A stretch of 64,000 nt of DNA, from assembly GCF_014204755.1 (NCBI RefSeq), contig NZ_JACHLZ010000001.1, positions 124,001-188,000 of the forward strand, in the 5' to 3' direction. Positions within the stretch are counted from its first letter, which is position 1; the number at the start of each line of letters is the position of its first letter. Under the pieces are notes generated by a model, which was not told where the DNA came from, made no database searches, and was given only the letters and a program-made list of their open reading frames with translations. The position numbers and the translations under genes were made by a program. Positions 1 to 7,664 of this stretch are shown in pieces. The stretch is from Brachybacterium aquaticum (lineage in GTDB: Bacteria > Actinomycetota > Actinomycetes > Actinomycetales > Dermabacteraceae).

Positions 1-1386
1 GGTGACGTCGTCGCGCAGCAGCGCCGCCCCGGCGGCACCGCCGAAGGGTACGCGCGCAGTGACCACGTCGAGGCCGGCGCTGGTCGCCTCGGCCTCGGTG
101 AGTCCGACGGCCGCGACCTGCGGATCGGTGAACACCACCTGCGGCACGGGCACGACCTCGGGGACGGGCTCCGGCTCCTCCCCGGTCGCCTCGGCGCGGA
201 TCGCCTGCCCGATGACACGGGCGCGGTACTTGCCCCAGTGCGTCAGCGGCGCCTCGCCGCTCGCATCGCCCACCACGTGCAGCCACGCGGGCAGAGGCGC
301 GCCGGTCGCATCGTCCGAGGTCGCGGCGCCCGACGCGGCGGACCTCGCGTCGGCGCCGGTGATGTCGGCGGGGGAGAGGCCGAGGCTCTCGAGACCGACG
401 TCGTCCAGGCGCGGGCGGCGGCCGGTCGCGATGAGCACCTCGTCGGCCGACACCTCGCGGGTCGCGCCCGCCCCGGTTCCGTCGGCAGCGCGTTCTCCCT
501 CGGCCGACGGGCCTCCGGCCCCGCCCGTGCCCGCGACCTGCAGCGCCACCCGCCCGCCGTGGATCTTCCCGAGCCCGGTCTCCTCCGCGCCGTCCCGCTC
601 GCCGGAGACGACCGACGCGCCGAGCTCCACCTCCACGCCGAGCGCCCGCAGGGCCTTCAGCACGTGGCGCCCGGCGAAGGGCTCCATGCCGCGCAGCAGC
701 GCGTCGCCGCGCACGAGCATCCGCACCCGGGAGCCGAGCGCGGCCATCCAGGTCGCGGCCTCGACGGCGACCACGCCGCCGCCGACGATCACCAGCTCCT
801 TCGGGATCTCGACCACCCCAGTGACGTCGCGGGAGGTCCACGGCGCGAGGTGCGCGAGGGCGCGGGGGAGCACGGGCACCGAGCCGGTGGCGAGGACGAC
901 GGCGCGCTCGGCGCGCAGCCGCTGCGGGGTGCGCCCGTCGGCCGAGTCGCTCGTGCTCTCGACCTCGACCCGGACCTCGACCTCGCGCTCGCCGACGAGT
1001 CGGCCGTGCCCGCGCACCACCCGCATGCCCGCGCCCTCGGCCCAGGAGACCTGGTCGGCGTCGTCGTAGTGGGAGACCCAGTCGTCGCGCCGGGCGAGGA
1101 GGGCCGGGACGTCGACCTCGGGCGTGGAGATCCCCGGCAGGTGCGCGGCGGCGTCCGCGACGGCGAGGGGGCGCAGCAGCGCCTTCGAGGGCATGCACGC
1201 GTAGTAGGAGCACTCGCCGCCGAGCAGCTCGCCCTCGACGAGGACCGCGGTGAGGTCGGTGCCCTCGATCGCGTACTGGGCGACGTTCTCGCCGACGGGT
1301 CCGCCGCCGAGCACGATCACGTCGGCGGTGAGGACGTCGGAGTCGGCGGGGGTGGTGGCAGGGGTGGGGGTGTCGTCGGAGGCCAT
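1..1386 (-). CDS. FAD-dependent pyridine nucleotide-disulfide oxidoreductase (dihydrolipoamide dehydrogenase-like), 3' end cut off
   Basis: The minus-strand frame opens at ATG 1386 and runs off the left edge after 462 codons without a stop, so little of the C-terminus is missing. An N-terminal FAD-binding Rossmann loop (VIVLGGGPVGENVA) is followed by the redox-active CxxxxC centre in GGECSYYACMPSKALL. This is the dithiol site of the lipoamide dehydrogenase/mercuric reductase family. A second, NAD(P)-binding glycine loop (VIVGGGVVAVEAA) follows mid-protein. The substrate cannot be told from sequence: dihydrolipoamide, mycothione or another disulfide are all possible, and no 2-oxoacid dehydrogenase genes adjoin it. 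It lies downstream of thiE in the same direction but has its own leaderless-type promoter. Confidence 0.85.
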   Translation of the reverse strand, partial: MASDDTPTPATTPADSDVLTADVIVLGGGPVGENVAQYAIEGTDLTAVLVEGELLGGECSYYACMPSKALLRPLAVADAAAHLPGISTPEVDVPALLARRDDWVSHYDDADQVSWAEGAGMRVVRGHGRLVGEREVEVRVEVESTSDSADGRTPQRLRAERAVVLATGSVPVLPRALAHLAPWTSRDVTGVVEIPKELVIVGGGVVAVEAATWMAALGSRVRMLVRGDALLRGMEPFAGRHVLKALRALGVEVELGASVVSGERDGAEETGLGKIHGGRVALQVAGTGGAGGPSAEGERAADGTGAGATREVSADEVLIATGRRPRLDDVGLESLGLSPADITGADARSAASGAATSDDATGAPLPAWLHVVGDASGEAPLTHWGKYRARVIGQAIRAEATGEEPEPVPEVVPVPQVVFTDPQVAAVGLTEAEATSAGLDVVTARVPFGGAAGAALLRDDVT

Positions 1387-1393
1387 GATCTGC

Positions 1394-1399
1394 ACGCTA
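1394..1399 (-). promoter_or_regulatory. -10 hexamer of a leaderless promoter (TAGCGT)
   Basis: TAGCGT lies 7 nt before the ATG of the disulfide reductase, so transcription should begin at or next to the start codon. No Shine-Dalgarno sequence is present. Confidence 0.5.
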
Positions 1400-1418
1400 C
1401 GCCGTGCGCGGCGCGGGG

Positions 1419-1454
1419 TCACGGGGCGTCGCCCGCTCACGGGGCGTCGCCCGC
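1419..1454. repeat. Perfect tandem duplication of an 18-bp unit
   Basis: Two back-to-back copies of TCACGGGGCGTCGCCCGC fill part of the gap between thiE and the disulfide reductase. Each unit holds a small inverted repeat (GGGCG/CGCCC), so a weak transcription end signal for thiE is possible. Confidence 0.6.
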
Positions 1455-1482
1455 TCACCGCCCTGCGTTCACGCTCCTGCTC

Positions 1483-2169
1483 TCACCGCCCCGCGTGCCC
1501 CGCGAGCACCTCCCGCACCACCGCGGCCGGGTCCGCAGCGTCCATCACCGCGCGGACCAGCGCCGTCCCCGCGACCCCCACCTGCGCGAGCGCGGGGACG
1601 TCCGCCGGGGTGACGTCCCCGATCGCGACGATCGGCAGAGAGGAGGCTGCGAGCAGCGGGGCGTAGCCGGCGACGCCGAGCGGTTCGCGGCCGGAGTCCT
1701 TGGTGGGGGTGCGGCGGAACGGTCCGGCGCCGAGGTAGTCCAGGTGTTCACTCAGCGACTCCGCGGCGCGGACCAGGTCGAGCGTGCCGGTGGTCAGGCC
1801 GATCACGGCGTCCTCGCCGAGCAGTTCGCGGGCGTCGGCGACGGGCAGGTCGTCCTGGCCGAGGTGGACGCCCGCGACCGGGGCGCCGCGCCGACGGGCC
1901 GCCCAGGCCACGTCCGCCCGGTCGTCGACCAGCACCGCCGTCGCCGTGTTCGCGGCGTGGACGGCATCCGCGACGGCGAGGACGAGCTCGAGAAGCTCCG
2001 TCGTGGACGCGTCCTTCGCCCGCACCTGCACCACCCCCGCGCCCGCGGCGGCGGCGTCGGCGGCGACCTCGACGGTGCGCCGGCCGGTGCCGGAGGTGAC
2101 CAGGTAGCAGCGCAGGTCCAGGTCCGGAGGGCGCAACCTTCCGCCGCGACTCATCGATTCTTCGCTCAT
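1483..2169 (-). CDS. thiE: Thiamine phosphate synthase
   Basis: This 228-residue protein joins HMP pyrophosphate to the thiazole phosphate to give thiamine monophosphate. It has the ThiE TIM-barrel marks: YLVT near the start, VQVRAKD (pyrimidine side), DDRADVA, GVHLGQDD, the PFRRTPTKD loop and a phosphate-binding IVAIGDV...GVAGTALV end. The ATG at 2169 overlaps the thiM stop as ATGA, which indicates translational coupling; a longer upstream reading of the frame would run inside thiM and is rejected. It is the last gene of the riboswitch-controlled thiamine operon. Confidence 0.95.
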   Translation of the reverse strand: MSEESMSRGGRLRPPDLDLRCYLVTSGTGRRTVEVAADAAAAGAGVVQVRAKDASTTELLELVLAVADAVHAANTATAVLVDDRADVAWAARRRGAPVAGVHLGQDDLPVADARELLGEDAVIGLTTGTLDLVRAAESLSEHLDYLGAGPFRRTPTKDSGREPLGVAGYAPLLAASSLPIVAIGDVTPADVPALAQVGVAGTALVRAVMDAADPAAVVREVLAGHAGR

Positions 2170-2966
2170 CGCCCCACCTCGTCCAGTGCGTCCAGCATGT
2201 GCATGCGGAAGCTCCCCGGACCCGGCGCCCGGGCGGCGGCGCGCTCGCCGGCGAGGTCGAGCCAGGTCGTCGCGGCCCGTGCCGCCTCGAAGGGGTCCTC
2301 CCACGCGGCCGTGCACGCGGCGGTCAGCGCGCCGAGCAGGCAGCCGGTGCCGGTCACCCGGGCGAGGAGCGCATGGCCGCGCGCGATCTCGGTGCGTCGG
2401 GAGCCGTCCAGCACCAGGTCCACCGCGCCGGAGACGGCGACCGCCCCGCCGGTGCGCGAAGCCAGCTGCGCCGCGGCCTCGGCGGCGTCTCGGCTGGTCG
2501 CGGTCGAATCCGCGCCGCGCCCGCCGGTCCCGGTCCCGGCCAGAGCGAGGATCTCCGAGGCGTTGCCCCGCACCACCGTCGGCCGCTGCTCGACCAGCCG
2601 GCGCGCGAGCGGCGTGCGCACCGGCGCGATCCCGATCGCCGTCGGATCCAGCACCCACGGCCGGCCGTCGCGCGCGGCGACCTCGACCGTCGCGGGGATG
2701 CCGTCCATCGCGTCGGTGGAGAGGGTGCCGAGGTTGATCGAGAGCGCGTCCGCTACGGCGGTGACCACGGGCGCCTCCTGCACGGTCTCGGTCATCATCG
2801 GCCGCGCCCCGGCAGCCAGCAGACCGTCCGCGACCAGCGACATCGACACCGTCGCGGTGAGGCAGTGCACGAGCGGCGCCCGCTCCCGGACCGCGGCGAG
2901 CACGGGCAGGACCGCCTCGAGCTCCGGGTCGGGGCGCATCGAGTCGAGAGGCGGGGCGTAGGTCAT
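2166..2966 (-). CDS. thiM: Hydroxyethylthiazole kinase
   Basis: This 266-residue ribokinase-fold enzyme phosphorylates 4-methyl-5-(2-hydroxyethyl)thiazole, a thiazole salvage step that feeds ThiE. Visible marks are the LVHCLTATVSMSLVADGLLAAGA start (the usual N-terminal HxxTN region reads HCLTATVS here), the metal/ATP segment VVRGNASEILAL, and the catalytic GTGCLLGAL anion hole near residue 225. Both ends overlap neighbours by 4 bp (ATGA). With the operon's other genes it indicates salvage of thiazole and pyrimidine; no thiC or thiG is in the window. Confidence 0.93.
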   Translation of the reverse strand: MTYAPPLDSMRPDPELEAVLPVLAAVRERAPLVHCLTATVSMSLVADGLLAAGARPMMTETVQEAPVVTAVADALSINLGTLSTDAMDGIPATVEVAARDGRPWVLDPTAIGIAPVRTPLARRLVEQRPTVVRGNASEILALAGTGTGGRGADSTATSRDAAEAAAQLASRTGGAVAVSGAVDLVLDGSRRTEIARGHALLARVTGTGCLLGALTAACTAAWEDPFEAARAATTWLDLAGERAAARAPGPGSFRMHMLDALDEVGR

Positions 2967-4498
2967 CGGCGGGTCCTTCCGGCGACGGTGTCGAGGTCGG
3001 CGTCGACGTCGGTGGGGGACAGGCGCGGGCCGAGCGCGGCGCCGACCATCACCAGCAGTCCGCCGAGCGCGACCAGCGCCATGACGGTCCCGTGCCGGCC
3101 CAGCCACGGCTCGAGCAGGGGGACGTAGAACGGGTAGAGGGCGGGCAGCACCAGGGACAGCGAGTACCCGGCGCCGTAGCCGGTGGAGCGCACCTCGGTG
3201 GGGAACCGCTCGGAGAGGTACGCGGAGATCGGCCCGTAGGCGGAGACGGTCGCGACCTGCAGCAGCGCCGCGAACGCCGCGGCGACGGCGAGGGTCGGCG
3301 CGGTCACCGCCCACAGCCACAGCACGGGCCCGGCGACCATCGCGACCCCGCCCCACACCAGCAGCAGCGTGCGCCGCCCGACCAGGGTGGAGAGGTGCCC
3401 GGCCAGCGCCATCACGAGCGCCTGCGCGATCGACGCGAGGCCCATCGCGATCGGCACCGCGGTGGGGTCCAGCACGGAGTCACTGCCGAACCGCGCGGTG
3501 AGCAGCAGCACCGTCGAATCGGTGAGCAGCCACAGCCCCGTCATCAGCACGAACACCTGCCAGAACGCGGGCGCCCAGCGCCCGGTGAGCAGCGCGCGGA
3601 TCCCCGCGGGGCGGTCGGCGGGGCGGCCGGCGTGGCGTTCGGCCGACGGGGCCTGGCGGCCCGGTCGCCGGGGTGCGTCGGCGTCGACGGGCGCGCTCGC
3701 GGCCGACGCGCTTGCCGTGGCCGACGCGCTCGCCGCGGTGCGCCCGTCGGCCGGGATCGTGCCGGTTCCTTCCCCGTCGGCCGACGTGCCCTCCTGCTCC
3801 TCCCGCGCCTTCTGAGCGCGGCGGAACAGCGGCGCATCGGCGACGTGGCGCTGGTAGTAGACGAGCATCCCGAGCGACAGCGCGGCGCCGAGCACGAACA
3901 GCAGCCGCCAGCCCCAGGCCGCGTACTGGTCCGGGCCGAGCAGGGTCAGCAGCGCCGCGACGGCGAAGGCGATGGTGGCCTGCGCCCACGGCGCCATCGA
4001 GAGGATGAGCCCGCTCATGAGGCCCCGTCGGCGCGGCGCGGACCACTCCATGGCCAGCGGGATCGCGGCCGAGTACTCGCCGGCGACGAAGATGCCGCCG
4101 AGGAACCGCAGCGCGAGGACGAGCGCGACCGTGCCCGCGCCGAGCAGCTGGTGGGTGGGCATCGCCGCGATCAGCAGGGCGCACAGCGCCGTGCCGGCGA
4201 TCGCGACGCGGGTGGTGCGGGTGCGGCCCAGCCGGTCGGAGATCCGGCCGAAGACCACCCCGCCCACGGGTCTGCCCATCAGCATCGCCACGATGATCAG
4301 CGCCCCGGTGGAGGCGGTCGCGGCCGGTCCGGCGAGCACGAGCATCGCCGGTGCCAGCGCCGTGACCGGCAGGAACACGTGGATGTTGTCGATCCAGTTG
4401 CCGACCACGCCCGCGCGCAGCGCGGCCCGACCCTCCGGCGGGAGGGCGGTGAGGTCGCGGCGCGGCGCAGTGTCGCGTGAGGGGGCGGCGGCGCTCAT
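2963..4498 (-). CDS. MFS transporter in the thiamine operon, probable thiamine-precursor permease
   Basis: This 511-residue major facilitator has about 12 hydrophobic segments. It carries the MFS signature between helices 2 and 3 (GRISDRLGRTRTTR) and a metabolite:H+ symporter-like pattern (FLGGIFVAGEYSAAIPLAMEW). A central loop of about 70 residues (roughly 235-300) is low-complexity Ala/Pro/Arg sequence rich in GTCGGCC-encoded stretches. It sits between thiD-tenA and thiM with 4-bp overlaps on both sides, under the TPP riboswitch. Context therefore suggests uptake of HMP, thiazole or thiamine. Substrate assignment is inference; the family alone does not give it. Confidence 0.85.
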   Translation of the reverse strand: MSAAAPSRDTAPRRDLTALPPEGRAALRAGVVGNWIDNIHVFLPVTALAPAMLVLAGPAATASTGALIIVAMLMGRPVGGVVFGRISDRLGRTRTTRVAIAGTALCALLIAAMPTHQLLGAGTVALVLALRFLGGIFVAGEYSAAIPLAMEWSAPRRRGLMSGLILSMAPWAQATIAFAVAALLTLLGPDQYAAWGWRLLFVLGAALSLGMLVYYQRHVADAPLFRRAQKAREEQEGTSADGEGTGTIPADGRTAASASATASASAASAPVDADAPRRPGRQAPSAERHAGRPADRPAGIRALLTGRWAPAFWQVFVLMTGLWLLTDSTVLLLTARFGSDSVLDPTAVPIAMGLASIAQALVMALAGHLSTLVGRRTLLLVWGGVAMVAGPVLWLWAVTAPTLAVAAAFAALLQVATVSAYGPISAYLSERFPTEVRSTGYGAGYSLSLVLPALYPFYVPLLEPWLGRHGTVMALVALGGLLVMVGAALGPRLSPTDVDADLDTVAGRTRR

Positions 4499-6276
4499 CG
4501 GGCGACCATCGCCAGGCGCGCACCGCTGCCGAGAGCCGACGGGTCGACCCGCCGGGCCTGCTCGAAGAACTCCAGCTCATGACGGCACGCGAGGAGGTAC
4601 GCGCGCACGGCCTCGGCCCGCACCTCCGGCGTCGCCGCTTCCAGCTCCCGCTCGACGGCGGCCTGCGCCCCGAGCACCCCGGCGACGAAGCCGGGATCGC
4701 GGTAGGTCTCCAGCCACGCCGCGTAGGGGTGGTCCGCGGCGACGTCCGGCAGGGACGCCCCCACCTCGGCGTACAGCCAGAAGCAGGGCAGCACCGCGGC
4801 GGCCGCGACGGCCGGCGGCGCGGTCAGCGCCCGGGCCAGCAGGAAGTCGGTGTACGCGCTGGTCACGGGGGAGGCGGGCAGGTCCGCGGCGGAGGGCCGG
4901 TCCGCGAGCCAGGAGCGGTGCAGCTCCGCCTCCACCTCGATGCAGCCGCTCGAGGACTCCGCCCAGAACTGGGCCTCGGCGGGGTCGCCTGCCCGGTCGG
5001 CGAGGGCCTGCAGCGCCTCGGAGTAGCGGTCGAGGTACTGCGCGTCCTGGGCGAGGTAGAAGGAGAACTGCGCCTCGGGCAGGGACCCGTCCACCAGAGC
5101 GCGCACGAAGCCGGAGTCCGCGATGTCGGCGGCGAGCGGGGCGCCGGCCTCCCACAGCGCGGCGGTCCAGGGGCCGACGGGGGCGATCGACGGCGCGGGC
5201 ATCTCGGCCGCGACGGGCCGGGCGGGCCCGTCGGCCGTGCCGGACCTGGCCGACCCGTCGGCCGTGCCGGATTTGGCCGACCCGTCGGCCGCGCCCGTCC
5301 CCGACGCACCGGCCCGCGCCGACCCGTCGGCCGACGCACCCGCCGAGACCCGCAGGTCCGTCGGCGACTCGAGCCGGGCCGGGATCGCGTCGGCCGCGAG
5401 CCAGGGCGCGGCCGAGCCGGCCGACGCGAGCCGGCGCGCGCGATGGGAGTGGTCGACCGGGCCGTGCCCGGAGCCGACGCGAAGGTCGGCGCCGTGGGTG
5501 ATCGCCTCGTGCAGCCAGTCGGTCGCCCAGGCGAGCGCGGTCGCGGGGTCGTCGCCCGCACCGAGCCGGGTGGCCAGCGCCGCGGCCAGCGAGCAGCCGG
5601 TGCCGTGGGTGCTCTCGGTGTCTACGCGGCGGGAGGAGGCGGCGTGGCGGGAGCCGTCGGGGGAGATCCAGGTGTTGGTGACCCGCTCGTCCTCCAGGTG
5701 GCCGGTCTTCACGACGACCGCGACGCCGGTCCGCTCGGCCCAGTCGGCGGCCTGGGCGAGGGCCTCGGCCTCGGTGGCGGCGCGGGGCGAGCCGGTGAGC
5801 ACGGCGAGCTCGTCGATGTTGGGCGTGACGACGGTGGCGAGGCGGCAGAAGTGCAGCATCGCCTCCTCCGCCTCGGCCGCCAGCAGACGATCACCGCTGG
5901 TCGCGACCATGACCGGGTCGACCACGAGCACGTCGGGCCCCTGCCGGGCCACCCAGTCCTGGACGGTGCGGATGATCTCGGCGGTGCCGAGCATGCCCGT
6001 CTTCACGGCCTCGAGGGTCACGTCATCGCCGACCGCTTCGAGCTGTGCGGCGAGCATCGTCGCGGGCGGGAGGTGGATCTCCCGCACGCCGTGGGTGTTC
6101 TGGGCGACCACCGCGGTCACCGCGGCCATGCCGTATCCGCCCGCGGCGGTGATCGACTTGAGGTCGGCGGCGGTGCCGGCGCCCCCTGTCGGATCGGTCC
6201 CCGCGATCGAGAGCACCCGCGGGATCGCGGGGGGCACGGGGGCAGACGGAAAAAGGGTGCGAGGATCCGAGCTCAT
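4495..6276 (-). CDS. thiD: Bifunctional HMP/HMP-P kinase (ThiD) fused to a TenA-type thiaminase II
   Basis: This 593-residue fusion has a ThiD domain at about 18-285 and a TenA domain at about 368-593, joined by a low-complexity linker at about 300-365. ThiD shows RVLSIAGTDPTGGAG, VVDPVMVATSG and the anion-hole Cys in STHGTGCSLAAA (C228); it phosphorylates HMP twice. TenA has the nucleophilic Cys in VLPCFWLYAEVG (C498) and the CRHELEFFEQA Glu region; it releases HMP from degraded thiamine or deaminates aminopyrimidine. The linker is built of GTADGSA-type repeats encoded by tandem GTCGGCC-containing units. It is first in the thiamine operon, and its start codon directly abuts the riboswitch P1 stem. 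Confidence 0.93.
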   Translation of the reverse strand: MSSDPRTLFPSAPVPPAIPRVLSIAGTDPTGGAGTAADLKSITAAGGYGMAAVTAVVAQNTHGVREIHLPPATMLAAQLEAVGDDVTLEAVKTGMLGTAEIIRTVQDWVARQGPDVLVVDPVMVATSGDRLLAAEAEEAMLHFCRLATVVTPNIDELAVLTGSPRAATEAEALAQAADWAERTGVAVVVKTGHLEDERVTNTWISPDGSRHAASSRRVDTESTHGTGCSLAAALATRLGAGDDPATALAWATDWLHEAITHGADLRVGSGHGPVDHSHRARRLASAGSAAPWLAADAIPARLESPTDLRVSAGASADGSARAGASGTGAADGSAKSGTADGSARSGTADGPARPVAAEMPAPSIAPVGPWTAALWEAGAPLAADIADSGFVRALVDGSLPEAQFSFYLAQDAQYLDRYSEALQALADRAGDPAEAQFWAESSSGCIEVEAELHRSWLADRPSAADLPASPVTSAYTDFLLARALTAPPAVAAAAVLPCFWLYAEVGASLPDVAADHPYAAWLETYRDPGFVAGVLGAQAAVERELEAATPEVRAEAVRAYLLACRHELEFFEQARRVDPSALGSGARLAMVAR

Positions 6277-6356
6277 GCGGACATCCCTTCGCTAGTACGA
6301 ACTAGATCAGGTTCCACGGGTGTGATCTCAGCGCCTGGGCGCACCCCGTGTCCGCG
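6277..6356 (-). ncRNA. TPP riboswitch (THI element)
   Basis: Read on the minus strand, the conserved TPP-aptamer blocks occur in order: GGGGTGC, CTGAGA, ACCCGTGGAACCTGATC and GCGAAGGGA. The closing P1 stem is perfect: bases 6350-6356 pair with 6277-6283 (GCGGACA with TGTCCGC). Its 3' arm ends on the base just before the thiD-tenA ATG, and the GAAGGGA purine tract that would serve as Shine-Dalgarno lies inside the aptamer. This points to direct control of translation initiation by TPP, without a separate expression platform. Confidence 0.95.
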
Positions 6357-6472
6357 TCCGAGTCTAGGCGAGGGCGCGGAGAGGGGGCGGGGGTGTCCGT
6401 CGGAGGGTGCGGGAGAGCAGCCCCTCCGTCCACGACGACCCGGCCGCGCCGCCGGCTGTCCCACCCCGCTCG

Positions 6473-6478
6473 TAGGCT
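6473..6478 (+). promoter_or_regulatory. -10 hexamer of a leaderless promoter (TAGGCT) for sbcD
   Basis: TAGGCT ends 7 nt before the sbcD ATG and no Shine-Dalgarno is present, the same geometry as several other genes in the window. Confidence 0.5.
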
Positions 6479-6485
6479 CGGGGGC

Positions 6486-7664
6486 ATGAAGATCCTGCAC
6501 ACCTCGGACTGGCATCTGGGGCGCACCCTGCACAAGGTCGACCTCCACGAGCACCAGGCCGCGTTCCTCGACTGGCTGGTGGACCTGGTGCGGGACGAGC
6601 AGGTCGACGTGGTCGTGGTCCCCGGGGACGTGTACGACCGGGCGGTGCCCGCCGTCTCGAGCGTGACCTTGCTGGACCGGGCCCTCGCGCGCCTCGCGGA
6701 CACGGGCGCGACCGTGGTGCTGACCAGCGGGAACCATGACTCCCCGGAGCGGCTCGGCTTCGGCCGCTCCCTCATGCGCGCGGGCATCCACCTGCTCACC
6801 GACGTGCCCGGCATCGAGCATCCCGTCTCCGTCGCCGACGAGCACGGCGAGGTGATGTTCTTCGGCCTGCCCTATCTCGAGCCGGATCGTGCGCGCACGG
6901 AGCTGGCCGGGGAGGGGGAGGAGCCGCTGGCCCGCAGCCACGAGGCCGTCACCCGCGCGGCGCTGGACCGGGTGCGCGAGAAGGCCGCCGCCCATCCCGG
7001 CGCCCGCACCGTCGTGCTCGCCCACACCTTCGTCACCGGCGGCGAGGCGTCCGACTCCGAGCGGGATCTCTCCGTCGGCGGCGTCGACTCCGTCCCCGCC
7101 GGGGTCCTCGCCGGCATCGATTACCTCGCCCTCGGCCACCTCCACGGCTGCCAGGACCTCACCGGCCTCGTCGGCGCGCCGGCCTGGTACTCCGGCTCGC
7201 CGCTCGCGTTCTCCTTCTCCGAGAAGAACCACCGCAAGTCGGTGCTGCTGGTTGAGCTGGGAGCGCCCACGGCCGACGGGGGCCGGGCCGAGGCGTCGGT
7301 GCAGCGCATCCCCACCCCGGTGCCGCGCCGCCTCACCGAGCTGCGCGGCACCCTCGAGGAGATCCTCGCCCGCCGCGACGAGCACGCCGGGGACTGGCTG
7401 AAGGCCGTGGTCACCGACCCCGCCCGCCCCGCCCACCTGCAGGAGCAGCTGCGCGAGGCCTACCCGCACCTGCTGCTCACCGAGTACGCGCCCGAGGGGC
7501 GGGAGGCCCGTGAGGGCACGCCCGTGGTGCGGCGCGAGCAGAACCCGCTGGAGGTGATGGACGAGTTCCTCGCCCACGTCACCGGCGGCACCCCCACCCC
7601 CGCCGAGCACGACGTGCTCGACCGCGCCTACACCGCCGTGCGCCGGCAGCAGGAGGCCTCGTGA
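6486..7664 (+). CDS. sbcD: Exonuclease SbcCD, nuclease subunit D
   Basis: This 392-residue Mre11-type calcineurin-like phosphoesterase starts with MKILHTSDWHLG. The metal-binding motifs follow in order: SDWHLG, GDVYDR, GNHDS, LAHTF and LGHLHG. With SbcC it cuts hairpin DNA, cruciforms and protein-blocked ends during repair. A longer in-frame start at 6348 would run through low-complexity sequence without family similarity, so ATG 6486 is preferred. Its TGA overlaps the sbcC GTG (GTGA). Large palindromes are SbcCD substrates, which is relevant given the long palindromes elsewhere in this window. Confidence 0.95.
   Translation: MKILHTSDWHLGRTLHKVDLHEHQAAFLDWLVDLVRDEQVDVVVVPGDVYDRAVPAVSSVTLLDRALARLADTGATVVLTSGNHDSPERLGFGRSLMRAGIHLLTDVPGIEHPVSVADEHGEVMFFGLPYLEPDRARTELAGEGEEPLARSHEAVTRAALDRVREKAAAHPGARTVVLAHTFVTGGEASDSERDLSVGGVDSVPAGVLAGIDYLALGHLHGCQDLTGLVGAPAWYSGSPLAFSFSEKNHRKSVLLVELGAPTADGGRAEASVQRIPTPVPRRLTELRGTLEEILARRDEHAGDWLKAVVTDPARPAHLQEQLREAYPHLLLTEYAPEGREAREGTPVVRREQNPLEVMDEFLAHVTGGTPTPAEHDVLDRAYTAVRRQQEAS

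Noticed and set aside
2166..3356. Longer thiM starting at 3356
   Set aside because: The added 130 residues are MFS gene read in another frame; ATG 2966 overlaps the MFS stop as ATGA and begins the family sequence.
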